From Lichenostomus cassidix (lineage: Eukaryota > Chordata > Aves > Passeriformes > Meliphagidae), in contig CM039193.1 of NCBI GenBank assembly GCA_008360975.2, positions 15,614,501 through 15,678,500 of the forward strand: a DNA stretch of 64,000 bases, read 5' to 3'. A program made the position numbers and the translations under genes. The stretch's first letter is position 1. The number at the start of each line of letters is the position of its first letter. Under the pieces are notes generated by a model. The model saw only the letters and a program-made list of their open reading frames with translations. It did not search any database and had not been told where the DNA came from. Below, one piece after another: positions 12,043-24,400 of this stretch.

Positions 12043-14250
12043 TTTCCTCAGAAGAGTCTCTTCTCTGTTGGACTGCACTGTTTCAAGAGTTAGAAATACG
12101 CATCTGTGGTCAGGTATTAAAACACAAGTGAAGTTTCTGGGCACATGTATAAACAGCTTCCAGGATCTCAGCCTTGAATTGAACCAAATCAGGTTTCTAA
12201 AACAATAGTACAAAACTAACAATTGCCAGAAGCTGCCAATCTGACATAGATCTTTTGAAAAGGTGACATTACCTCTTCAAAATGTGATGGGGCAGCACCA
12301 CTGAAGCCCTTGAAAGCTCAGACCTGTGCTGTCCACTTACCAGTGCATCAGCATATATTAGGAAGGAGGGATAATAAAAAATGCTGCTCTGCAACAGCTG
12401 TGTTTGTGGAGAAGTTCGCAAGATTAAGGACATGCTTTTGGTCTATTTGTAGTGATATTCCCTGGCAAGATCACCACCTGAGGACAAAACCAGAACTTCT
12501 GATTTAAAACCAAAAGACTTTACTGGAACCGAAGACTAGATAATTTGCTAATGGACTAATTTTCCTGTACAGAACCTGACTTTTCTGTCCTTCTTTGAAT
12601 ATTTAATGTAAGTTTAATGAAAAGATGTGTCTATTAGTAACTGGAGTGATACTGTCAGTTCTTTACAAATGTGCCTTTGGCTCATAAATCAGGTACCAAT
12701 ACTTGCAGAATTGTGCTGATTTGTGTTGATTTTCCACCAAACAGTACTACGTCTTTATCCCATTCCCATCTCATCCATCTCTAATTGGGTCAATATGAGA
12801 AACATCACTTCTTTTCTGGAGGGAGAAAGAAATTCTTCACAGACAGCTCAGATCCCATCTGCTGAAGGTAAATGAGGATGTCCACCCCTACATTTTGGAG
12901 TGAGATTGGATTTAGTATGTTGGAGAGGTGTTATATTACTGACTGATAAAGTGCTGTTTACCTCCATGTATGAACAGCCTTGTGGCTGAAACAGGGAGGA
13001 GCAATATAGCTCTTGGCAGAGCAAATGTGCTATCGTGATGCTGTCGTGACACACAGCAGCTCTGTGGCAAATCAGTGCCTGTGCCTGCCTCAGACACATG
13101 CAGACATGTGCACAGTCATAGAGCCATATGCAAACATCATGACACAGCAATTACCTTCTGCAAAGAGAGCTAAAAAAAGGCTGGTAGAATGATAAAAGTA
13201 TCCAAACTTCCTGCCTAGATGTGGCGTGGGTGGCAGAATAAATCTATGTCTTCTTCCCCTCTGGGAGCAGCTGCTTGCTGGAGAGAACTAAGCAGAGTAT
13301 TAGCATCACATTGCAGTTTATTAGCAGAGGGATTCTGGACAATGGTGTTTCTTACTAAGCTGATCAGAGCCATAAAACAGCCATTCCAGTGCTGGAAGCA
13401 GCTTTTGTCTGGCTTGGCCATGTAACAACATCCTCATTCAAGGTGCCTAAGTCTGGTACCATCTGACTGAGCAGCAGGTCTTGCTCTCAGATCTTGCCAA
13501 GCTGCCTTTTACCCAGCTGCACATGACAGTCTAATACCTGACCAAATAGACTGCAAACAAAAATGGGCATTTGCTCTGCTCATGAACATCCTCACTTATA
13601 TGGGAAAATCTAATGACATTGGAAATGGTGTAGAACTGAATTTTCATCACAGACCCTGCTCCTGCCCTACAAAGCATCTCAGCAGAGTCCAGCACTTTGC
13701 AGTGATCTCATGAGAATTAAAAGTATCCATCAGTCCATGCAGGCTATGGATAAGGCCGAGTCAAACTCTAACAATTGCTCTGGCAATGAGTGTATCTCAG
13801 TAGAGTGAGTCTAGAGCGTGTTATGCAAAGTTTTCCCAATCTAAACAAGATTATTAAAAAAGAAAAGCCTTCTCTATTAAACATTGGTGCCTCAAGGTTT
13901 ATTAAGCTTCATATTTCTTATGAGTCTTCCTGTGTAATCTCAGTTAACTTTTTAAAAATTAAAGTACTTATGAAATAATATCAAAATGACTATCAAGTAG
14001 TCTATGCTCTGGGAGTGTGTTCAAGTAAACAAAATGTGATTTTGCTATGTATCAGATTTTATTTACTGAATGTATAGTATTCAGCAAATAAAAGGTCAGA
14101 TGTGTTTTCAAGACAAAAAAAAAGGAAGAAAAGTATTGACAAAAATGTTATAGTCACTCTCCTGACAAAGAAGAAATTACTCTATTTCAAACCCAATGGG
14201 AAGAAAAGAGCTGAAATGTCATTCAAGATGGGCTTATGTGCCCAAAAGCT
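12043..14250. other. noncoding stretch, no gene seen
   Basis: No supported gene. The AT-rich part from about 13790 to 14110 has a 3'-UTR-like look, with an AATAAA at about 14086-14091 followed by a GT-rich stretch, but there is no upstream coding exon to attach it to. It may equally be ordinary AT-rich DNA. Confidence 0.55.
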
Positions 14251-14276
14251 TTTCTTCTTTTTTTTTTTCTTTTCAG
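14251..14276 (+). other. strong 3' splice-site-like sequence, unassigned
   Basis: A run of about 24 almost pure pyrimidines, including 11 consecutive T, ends in CAG at 14274-14276. As an isolated acceptor it is excellent, but I find no good donor within the next 250 bases. The frame that reads through it (14102-14554) is lysine- and phenylalanine-rich low-complexity sequence upstream and unrecognisable downstream. Most likely a cryptic site. Confidence 0.3.
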
Positions 14277-14589
14277 CTATACCAATTGGTCTTTTAAAAG
14301 ACATTAGCCTTATCGACACCCTTAGATGTTCACAGCACAACAACTTGATGCACAACCTTCTCTCTAAATTTGTAGCAGCATGTTCTGAGTGTGCTTGGCT
14401 GGAGTCTCTGTGTCTTGTCCTCAGGGTGGCTGCTGGAAATGAGGAACATGACCAGCCTGTGCTGGAGCACTCCAGCAGTCCAGGGGCAGCTCTCGCCAGG
14501 CACTGTGGATTCACAGCTCTTCCTCAATCCTTTCCAGAGTTTCCTCACACTTAGTATCTTCCTTACTTATCGAGCTTTGTGGTGGGCTT

Positions 14590-14990
14590 TTAATAATATT
14601 AACATTTCTTGTGACCCTTAGAGTAAAGCTTGGTTGATAGCCAGATTTTATACAAAGAGATGCTAATTTCTGTTTAATTTTCTCCCTTTTATTACTAATC
14701 ATATCACTGCAAAACGTAGTTTACAGCAATATAAATAGGATCCATTGCTGGAGGGAATTGTGCAGCTTCTGTCAATTTTTCAGCACCCAAATGTGAAACA
14801 GAAGCAATTAAACTCTGAGGGGAAAAAAGTAACAGTGTGGAACACATCAGAAATCGGGTCATGAATTCACACAGATGGGAAAGCCAGGAAGCAGTGGGAA
14901 AGCAGGATTTTGATTGACTCACCGTCAACAGTAAATGAGCCATTGGCAGTTTACTGTCAATTTTTTGCCTTTTAATCTGCAAGTTCCAGA
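14590..14990. promoter_or_regulatory. candidate conserved noncoding element
   Basis: AT-rich unique sequence holds a cluster of homeodomain and POU-like words: GAGATGCTAATTTC (octamer-like ATGCTAAT), TTATTACTAATCATATCAC, CAATTAAACTC and TTGATTGACTCACCGTCAAC. The last contains PBX/HOX-like TGATTGAC. Motif density and absence of transposon signs suggest an enhancer-like element; conservation is untested. Confidence 0.28.
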
Positions 14991-15888
14991 GGTGATGGCA
15001 CCACCTCAGCCCACTGCTTGGAGATGGGAGGGAAGAAGAAAGGGGTACAGAGAAAGCAATGGCAGGAGTTTAGGTGAGAACAGGATTTGGTTGGCATCAC
15101 AGAAGGAGGAAGGCAGTTTTATCATTCTCTAAATCTGATGTGTGGAGCTAAAATTAAACAATATCCAGGCAATAGTCATGGGTATTTAGAATACACCACC
15201 CAAAAGGGGTCATGAGGTCTCTGCAGATTAATTAATAATAACAACACTGGCAGTAATTAGAGGCAATGACCAGACCCAAACCCTGTGGTGGGAATTGTTA
15301 TACAAATATAGTTAAGGATAGCTCTTGCTCAAAAAAAATATGAAGCAGAGGCAAAAGAGGAAGGAGCAGAAGCCTCCCAGGTGCAGACAGAGGCACTGTG
15401 ACCCTAACAGGGCTTTGGTATTACCTAGAATGACATGCAAGGTGCAGATAGGGAGTGCTCCTTTGTTTGCTCGTACAGAGCATCTGCTGAACAGGCTGAG
15501 AGGGGTCGATGTGATGTTTCAATCCTGTGCTGGTCCAGCTTTCTCCAGGGAAAATCCAAGACCCAGCCACAAGCCTGTGGGGCACACCAGGACACTTCAC
15601 AGGCCACCGAAAGACCAATTTGTCCTTGCTCACTAGTATGTGCCCATGGCCTGAACTAAACTCTGTGGGATTTGTGGGATTTTCATACCACCCAAGAAAG
15701 CACAAAACCTCGGAAAACACAGGGTATTTTAGCATGCAGAAGCTCAGGATATTTTTCTTTTTGAGCAGCAGCGCAGCACTTCTGAGAATGAAACAATCAG
15801 TTATAAAACTAACCTTGCAGCAGAGCTTCAAGGGGGAGTTATATATGCTGGCAAATTTTCACTGTTTATTCATTCTAGACATACTTAT
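14991..15888. other. noncoding stretch, no gene seen
   Basis: Overlapping frames on both strands around 15421-15895 reach about 136 codons, but they shadow one another and show no recognisable domain or splice-bounded structure. Confidence 0.5.
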
Positions 15889-15988
15889 AGACTAATTCTC
15901 CTCTTACTCTGATTTTATATCAATTATTCGCCATTGATTGAGTGGAGTTAATTTAAATTTACAGCAGTGTAAGTGAGGAAAAGCAGCT
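15889..15988. repeat. palindromic amniote dispersed repeat (old copy)
   Basis: The left arm ATTCTCCTCTTACTCTG and the right arm CAGTGTAAGTGAGGAAAAG are imperfect reverse complements about 60 bases apart. The centre contains CCATTGATTGAGTGGAGTTA, matching the CCATTGACTTCAATGGAGTTA core typical of this repeat class. I recognise the class from bird and turtle DNA but cannot give its catalogue name with confidence. Confidence 0.5.
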
Positions 15989-18900
15989 CGTAATCAGTAG
16001 CAAGTTGATTCTGCCACCTTTACTCACCATGAATAGTACCTTACTCATTGAATAATCCTATAAATTCCTCTTGGGGTTTCTCACAGAATAGGACTGTATG
16101 TGATCTGAGTAAGGATGGCAAATACTTCTCATACTTTTCACATCAATTACCCTGCTGGACTGGACTAGGTGACATGTTCAGCTGTGCATTTTTAGTAATT
16201 TTCTAATGTGTATCCTATAATGACATTTCCTTCTTACTGTGTTGATTGGAGTTTGGGAGAGGTGTGATGCAAGAAAAGAGCAAAAAATGTTGTAACAGCA
16301 TTATTGGACAGACAGCACTGGAAAACTCTTCCCCAGGAGAGACAAACCCCTTTTAAATTGCTTATTTTCTTGTGCTTCTGAAGAGATTTCTTGATTTCCT
16401 CTTTCTGGTAGTTAATGAATATGAAATGGTATTAGAGCAGGGTAATAACTTGCTAAATTTTCACTAAGAAACCAAGTTTCCTATTGCAATGCTTGTTCAG
16501 CCTATGCATGTGCTGAAGGGATTTAATAGATCAGGAATAGCCTTAATAGGTGTGGCCTATTGACATTATGGACCATGACAAAAAATTAGTGATTAAACTT
16601 GGTGACTGCTGAGAGTTACCTTATTTAAAATATTTCTTTTTTTTTTTTTTGAAGTCCAAAGCAGTAATTTTTAAAACTGCCAGAGAGCAATTCAGGATCC
16701 CTCAGTGGTGGCTCAGCTCTGTATTCGCATTTTAGCACAGCTGTCAAATAAAAGCTCAGAAATTTAAAGAACAATAATAATTTTTAAATAACTTTGTTTC
16801 CTTTTTTTTCTTACCAAAACCAACTGAGTCCAGTTATCACTCAAGGCATAGATAAAATTAAAAATAATTAAGTATGAGTTTGTTAATATTTCAAAAATTG
16901 CTTCTCTTGGAGACAAGCATTCAGTAAGCAAAAATTGTATTAAATTGTTAAGCAAACAAAATAGAGGCTTCCAGTGAATACCCTTTTTGGGGTTCTCTGC
17001 TATGATCTGTACCAGGAGACAGGATCTGTGCCTCTGCACAGGAGCTTGTATTCTCCACTGAGCCAACAGCTTTGCCAGTGGATAGGCCTGTGCTTAAAAT
17101 TATATGCCTTTTCAGTTTTTTTCCAATTAAAATGGACAGGAGAGGAAACAAAGTGTGGGAAGCAGAAGAGGAGATATGAAGGACAAGGTCAAGAGACGTG
17201 CATTTCCCTGGCATTAACAAGCAAGACAGACCCCACAAAAGGGATACATTAAGCCTGTGATACAGTGTGGGTGTATGTCCAGCACTTTGTTTTACTTTTG
17301 CAGTGTTAAAAGAGCAAGTTCTCACTCATACCTGCTCTGTCTGTTTTGCTAAAATGATTTAGGTGAATGATGAGGAGATAGACAAGGAATCTCATATCAT
17401 GCAGATGGAAGGAGTTGGTGGATGCATGTCAGGCAGAAAGCACCCCTGCCCCAGGCCTTGAGGGCAGAAATCAGCTGAGGCTGCTTGCCACCATTTCACA
17501 GCCTCCACAAAATCTGGATATTGTGTGAAAAATCAAAATTGCTTGTCTCTACCTGACTGCATGCATTTCCACTTGATGGGTTTTATATTTACGTGTCTCC
17601 AGTGGAGGAATGTGCATGTATGGAAGTGCTGAAATGTTCAGGACATCTAAGTAAACATGGCTTCTATTAATAAAAAAGAACTTTGTGATTCATTTTATGA
17701 CAGCAAAAATACATTTTTTCCACCCAGTAGAAATCTCTCCACTAATAAGAGAGGTGCAAGAATGTTTCAGTGAGTGAGATGGCTGCATATTGATGAGACC
17801 ACTGGAACCTCATTAGTCCTGGTGGTGATCCTGGTAACCCCATGGGCTGGCAGTGGGATGCAGAGCCAGCCCTAGTTCTGATTCAAACCCAGGTAATCAT
17901 TGGAAATTGTTCAGAAGTTTCTCTGTGTTGAAGCCAAAGCATAGGTTTTCTTTGTGGGACAACACAGTGGATGTGACTGACACATAGAGGCACACATTTT
18001 GTGTGGTTTCTGGTGGGCAGCTGGAGACACTGCAGAGAAGAATTTGTTTACATTTGGAAGCAATGTAAATACAGTGGATGCTGGGACCTACTGGAAAAAA
18101 AGGGATTCTGGCACTGCTATTGATCTGTTATATGATTTATTCGATCCCCTGCCTTGCAGTGTCACTCAGTCTTGCCTACTTATCCTATAAACCTTTCAGA
18201 AAAGAGATTATTCCTAGCCCAGAGGATCCTTGGTATTATTTGAATCTCTAGATGCTTCTGTGATAATAATAGTAAAGAAGCTAGAAAACCTGTTTTAAAT
18301 ACATGGTGTATACCTGTGAGAGACAAGGTATGGGAACAGCAGAAGAAATGGGGTGACCTTGCTGTGCATACTTTTAAGCTGAAAATGCACAGATTTTGAG
18401 AGAAGAGTTAGGGAACATCTGTATACGGAACAGGGGCAAAAAACCTAACTACATTAAAAAGAAATGTGTGAAAGGGAGTTTTATCCTGGTTGTGGGCAAT
18501 AGTGGGAGCTGTACTCAGTGGCCAGTGGATGTGGTCCTGCATCCAGAGAGCACAGGGAAAGAACACAAAGTCAGTGAATGATGACAATAAAAGCATCTGA
18601 ACTTATTTTTTTATGTAACTGTATTATTGCCTTCTGACTTAGCTGAGACCTGAATAGATTGAGTGAAGCAACAAATAAAATAAGCGTTATAAATTTTGTA
18701 GGGCAGAGCAGTTTGACAGAGATGAAGCAGCTTCACCACAAAAAGAAAAGTTGTGTTTCACTTATCAACCACATTTTCATTTTCCTGTCTGCAAAAGAGA
18801 AGCAAGGGAAAATCAAGTAATAGGATTTACCCACATAGTCAAAAAATTAGGGTGCAGAAATGGAGGGGTCAACATTAATTGTGTTAATAATTTTCAACAT

Positions 18901-20298
18901 AGGAGGGCTTCCAGAAGCAGGGATCTGCTGGGTTGTGTAGTGGAAATGATGTTATGCTGTGTTTCTCAGTGAGCTGCAGGCCAGGTGATCAATAGAGTCC
19001 AAATTTGCAGCAAACCATTCTGAGTTGAGAAGACCACAGGTGATAAAGAGGAATGTTAAAGTTACGTAACCAAAGAAATAAATAAGCTGCCAGTAGCAGC
19101 TGAAAGTTACCTGAAGGGATGTTTCAGGGTAGTGAGTGATTACGGCTACTACCACTTACTACTGTTTGCAATCCTATAGGTAACAAATAACCTGTAAACC
19201 TGGATTATTACAAATTCAAGTTCCACTGAGTAAGAACTATGTTGTATATAACCCATACATAAGAGGAATAAACCTGTGTGCTTCAACACATGAAGCATAG
19301 CTACTGGTCCAACATCATGAGGAGTTAGTAGATTTACTTTGTTCGTGTTTTGTCATAAATGTCTATTGCAAGGAGAGGCCATCTTTCTCTGAGCCAAGAA
19401 ACAATTTTGGTAGCCCTCCCAGTACATACATTATACAGTTATATAACCTTGGGTTCCAGGGCACAAGAAAAGTAACTTCTATAGAGCTTTAAAAGAGATC
19501 CTTAATTTCTTCCTTCACTTATAGGGCTATTTGATTCTGCTTCATTCAGAACATCCTTTTTAAAACAATTTACTTGTTCTTCACAATCAGCACTTCAGTC
19601 CAGTTCAGAGGCCTCCCAGATCTTTTTTGTTCGAACACTTCAGCTCTTCTGAATTCTAAAGTCAGCATTTTATGTCTTCCTTTTCTTGACAGAAAACATA
19701 GTCACTTTGGAGATGATTAACATTTTTGTCACAGAAATGTTTTCCCATCAGACAACGTGATTTCACCTAAACTGAAATTTGCAATGATAAAATGTCATTT
19801 CTGACCAAAAAAAAAAAAAGGCTTCCAGCTGGGAGAAGCATAACAAAATATTTTGTTTGGGGTTGACATTTCAACATAAAATGACTTATTTTTTATTTCA
19901 ATGTGTTGATTCAAAATTAAAAATGCTGTAACAGAATGCCATGTTGGATCATTCTGTTTTGATATAAAATGTCTAGATCTTAACATTTCTACTTTTTCTC
20001 AGACTTTAACTTTTCATTTAAGTTTGAAATGAAGAATTATTTTGAAATTCCCTGTGGGAGGAAAAGTTCTATTTCCTCCTCTGCCCTCACTTTAGGAGGA
20101 GAGACTGTTCTGAAACCAAAGGAATAGGAAGGAGAGTAGGGCAGCCTCTGTTTTGCATCCTGAGTAGTATGTCATAGTTGATCTGCATACATTTGGCCAA
20201 ACTGCTTCACTCATTAACAAGCTGCGTGGATTGTGGAGGGTTTTTGTTGAAATGAGGCAGAATGCTTGTCGACATCCCTGGCAATGCTTTGGAAAATC
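15989..20298. other. noncoding stretch, no gene seen
   Basis: AT-rich DNA with homopolymer runs (14 T at about 16637-16650, 13 A at about 19807-19819) and short frames only. Minus-strand frames at 16764-17325 overlap out of frame and match nothing known to me. Confidence 0.6.
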
Positions 20299-20416
20299 AT
20301 CAAATCCAGTTTGTAAATTAGGAATAACAGTACTTGCCTGTCTCACATGATAGGATGTGAGTCTTAATTGGTGCTTATGAAATTCTCTCAGATTCTTGAA
20401 AGATGCTGTAGAAACC
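20299..20416 (+). repeat. MIR-type SINE fragment
   Basis: The plus strand follows the 3' half of MIR in forward orientation: TTTGTAAATTAGGAATAACA (for TCTGTAAAATGGGGATAATA), GTACTTGCCTGTCTCACA (for GTACCTACCTCATAGG), ATGTGAGTCTTAATTGGTG and a diverged AAAGATGCTGTAGAAACC end. Several positions differ, so it is an old copy. Confidence 0.55.
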
Positions 20417-21181
20417 TAAAATCATATTTACCGAAATGAGTTATTCAGGTGACTTAGAAGTGCTGAGCAAACTTAGCCGTCATTTTTAAGAAGTGCAAAT
20501 TATTCATTTTAAGCAGTACCTCTAATCCTTTCTGCTAGGTTCTAGACTCTCTTCTTTGGGTTCTTTTCCTTGTTCTGCACTTTTATGCACAGATATAAAG
20601 CAGCACTTTTCAGTAAGCTGAACAGTAATGCTAATTACAAGCATAGTTTCTTCTGCTGTTGACAACAAACAGAGATCCATGAGAAGTTTCCATGCTGTTT
20701 CACTTCCAGGCAGATAATCATGCTTCTGTCCCTTTAATTTGTTTTTTCTATTTTTGACATCATCTATAACTCATGCACATAGATACAAAGTGGTAAAAGT
20801 TGTGGGATCAGAAGGGCAGAAAATGCTACAAATAAAGGTGGATAAAGTAGGAGTTTTTATCCAGGGTTCCTTTAGCCAAGGCTCTGTCCTGCTCTGCTTG
20901 ACATTCAGACATTTAAAATTATTTTCCACAGAGAGGAAAAATATAGACCATATCAATTCAAGGGGAAGAAGATGGGCCAGGATTCTTGATTGTATCGTGC
21001 TCTAGGTTCTTGTTCTCTCCAGTTCAAGGCTCTTCATGCCAGTAGCTTGCACTGAGACCAGTTCTTTAGACTCCAGTATCAGGTGTGTCGATATCTTCAG
21101 TCCATGTTTACAGTCAAATAAAGGCATGAACACCACTCCTATCAAATTCAGCAGCATCTGAATAAAGTTTTGTTTTCCATA

Positions 21182-21415
21182 ATTCTCTTTCTTTTTATCT
21201 TTCTAGATCTCCTCTTTTTCTACCTCAGCATCTCTTGCCCTTTCTGAGTTTTCATTTGGATTCCATCACTCATTGGACAAGCATGGTCTGTTCTGCAGCA
21301 TCTGCCACTCAGCCACACCACTAAGTACCACCCCAAACAGCTCTCTATCCCTCCCACCTGAAAATGAACCTCTCATCTTTCACATCCCAAGCTCTTTTAG
21401 ACTGCTGTTTGTCAG
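21182..21415 (+). other. candidate exon with both splice sites, unrecognised
   Basis: Pyrimidine tracts ending in TAG (21204-21206) and in CAG (21226-21228) precede a 209- or 187-base block that ends in GTCAG, followed by GTAAGT at 21416, a consensus donor. One frame is open throughout, giving about 69 Ser/Leu/Pro/Phe-rich codons from 21207 (for instance HSLDKHGLFCSICHSATPLS). I do not recognise the peptide. The block is pyrimidine-rich, and such DNA rarely makes stop codons, so an open frame is weak evidence. It could be a real exon, a noncoding-RNA exon, or chance. Confidence 0.2.
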
Positions 21416-24400
21416 GTAAGTTTCAGTCTGCCTGCTGTTTAATCTGTTTATTGCTCTGTCTGATCCTTACCATCTGCATCCTTATCTTCTGTATTCTCCT
21501 GAGACTTTGAGCCTCTTTACTTCCAAGCCCAGAAGGACAGGAGTGTGGTTTTTCTTGCATTTGGGCTATAGGAACTGTTAGAAAACATCATGCAAGTGCA
21601 ATTGTGTCAACATACCCATGATTATGTAGACACGGGCAAAAGAGTGCTTTTCCCAAGAGGCCTTGCAACTCTTTACAAAATTAAATTCACATGAAAGAAG
21701 GCACAAGTAGTTTTGTCTATTTTTTTGTTTCATTGTGTTTCCTTTCTTGCTAGTGCAATGGTCTCCATAAAGAGGCTTAGGCTAGTGCACAAAAATCATA
21801 TTAATCACTAACTGGTATTATTTAACAGGTTTCTAGCACAGGACCAGCAATGTCTGGCTTCAGTGGGCATCTGGAAATTGCATCTCCAGTAGGGTGGTGC
21901 AGGAGTTAAGCAAGAGTGTGTGTACAGCTTGTGTTTGCACCCTCATTCTCCTCAGCTAACGAGTAGCTTTGCTGTTCTTGGTAGCTGCTCTTTGCTTTTC
22001 TGGTGTTTTTGCTGATACAGGAACCACCACCCTTGGTCATAGTGGCACCTCAGTCACAGCTGTTGTTGCACAAAGTGCAATGCTTACATGTGCAAGGGGT
22101 ATTTAGGAGGGTCTGTGCCTGATGGCACACATCAGCTCTAACAAATCGACTTCAGGAGTGAGTGAAAAACACAGAGTGAGAGAGAAAGGGAAGGAGAAAA
22201 CTGTCTTTTCAGGGACCAGACAGGAAGGCTGAGGTCCCAGGCTCTCAAAGCAGGTGCAAGACCATGAGAGCAAAAGTACAAAAGCATGAGGACAACAAAG
22301 GAAAAAATAATGAGAATAGCAGCATGGGAACAACAGAGGGAAAATGCTGCCAGTGACACTTTGGAAAAGCACTCACTCAACAGCTTATGTGAAGGGTTAC
22401 AGAGCTGCATGTAGGAGGCCCTTGGCATAACTAAGGCTAGAGCATTAATGTACCTGAGGCCTTCTGTAGCACTGGGAGTGCTCTGCTTTGTTTTCCCATC
22501 CTTTTGCCATCAGGCCTACAAGCAATCTTTTCTGAATTCCTGGCTGGGCAATCCCCAAGCAAGCAGGGCAAGGTGAAGCATTTCTTAAATCAGATATCTC
22601 GGCAGTTTCAGCCTTCTGGTAAGGGCTTCAGTTTAGCTGGGAAAAAAACCCCAACAAAACCTACAAAATTACCTCTGCTATAAAACAGTACATTCCAGAT
22701 TTATCCCATAACCAGTAGTCATTGGCATTTCTAAAGCACCAGTAAGTGCATCACACTACGTCACTAATAATCACTGCCATGAACATGGAACCCAGACAGC
22801 TATTAATTTCTTCGTTCCATTTCCATGGGTTAGTACCTCCCTGTGGTATTCACAGGGAAAGTGTCCCTATTATACATTATATGGGGACATGGGGGAGTAA
22901 AAACTTGTAGCGAGGATTTTCAAAGGAAACTAAGTGGATTAAGTACTCAAATACCCTAGAATTTCAGTGGCTTAGTCACTTTTAACAGCTCAAGACAAAA
23001 CTATTGAGGACCAACTGGTAGATTCATTATAATAATAATATTTAACATGATTCATTCTTATTTATATTCTTGTCTCTGAGCCTACCAGTCCCAAGAACTA
23101 GATTCCCTGTCCTACTTCCCTCTGTGTCTTTCCATATTACCTTCTTAGTGTCTGATCACATTTGTCTCCTCATGCTTGGTGTCATCTCTCCAGTGACTCA
23201 TTTATTTTCTCTGGCTCTCCCACAACAACCTCACCTTTACTTAGGAAGGCCAGAAATGTCTATTTGCATGTGGCATCCAGAGCTCTTGCACTGAGCACTT
23301 CCTTTGCACTGTGACATCTTTGTTTCCCCATCAAGAAGTATAATATGCTCCTTATGTTCAGGCGAGGAGAAAAAGCAAACCCAGTAAACAGGCACAGTAA
23401 TTAGATCTGATGCCTTGACTCTGGAGAGGAAATTGGGAGATAAATTAAAAGTTGGTCCCATTGGAAGGTTCCCCAATGGATATTGATCAGGCTCAGGTGA
23501 ACTAGAAACCGTCCAAGGAGAATTTATTGATTAGAAGCTGACAACCAATTGTTTCTTCCTCTCTCTGTTTCGAGGTTGTAGTTTTTGTCTGCCTGCTTCT
23601 TTAATAGAGGCCACAGGTAAATTCCTTTAACTGTACTCCTTTGTCTATGTCCAAGGGGCAGCAGAGTGGAAGTACAAAGGCTGGCAAAGCTCATTAAAGT
23701 CAGGAGCACAAAAATGGAGTGCAGGTCTTGCCACTGGCTTCCCCAGAGATGCTCAGGGTTTTTCTCTTATTCCCTTCTGAGACCCTGACCTCTTGTCCTT
23801 CAGATTACAGAGTTGGTTAGCTGAAACCTTTGCTCTTTGACTTCTAACTCTGGCACAGACAGCAGTCCCACGAAAAACACACGTACCTCAGTTGAGGAGA
23901 GGCAAGGAGAGAGGCAAAGAGGCCCAGATACCCCCCAGAGGCATTTTTCTGCCTTGTCAGCAGATCTAGCTAAGAATTCAGAAGGAGAAAGGGTATTTTT
24001 CCCTGACTGCAGGAGCCACCTGTGGTTTTAAAGTGAGTTATCAGTTTGCCTCATCGTTTTAACAGTTTACTACTGTTAATAGATTTCAATACCACTGAAA
24101 GCTAAAGGAATTAGGGAACCAATTCTGAATATAATCCTGCTCGGGGGAAGACAGAAACATTCCCACACATAGGAATGTACTCTTCTATGAACATCTTTAA
24201 AACTGAAAAATAAGCTTCAAATCTTAAGCAATGTCAAATACAAAGTTAGCAAACACAAGCCTGAGTCTTCTCCTGGGTATCCCATAAATCTTTACCTGCA
24301 TCTCCTCATACTACTTTTTACTCAGCAGTTCTGTCTCAGGACAGTGCACAGAAAAGATGGAGCTTTATGGGTAAGCAGCTAGTCAATATTTTATTTCCTT

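Noticed and set aside
14102..14554. Plus-strand frame of 150 codons
   Set aside because: It begins without an ATG, runs through a poly-T acceptor-like tract (poly-Phe), and overlaps equally open frames on the other strand.
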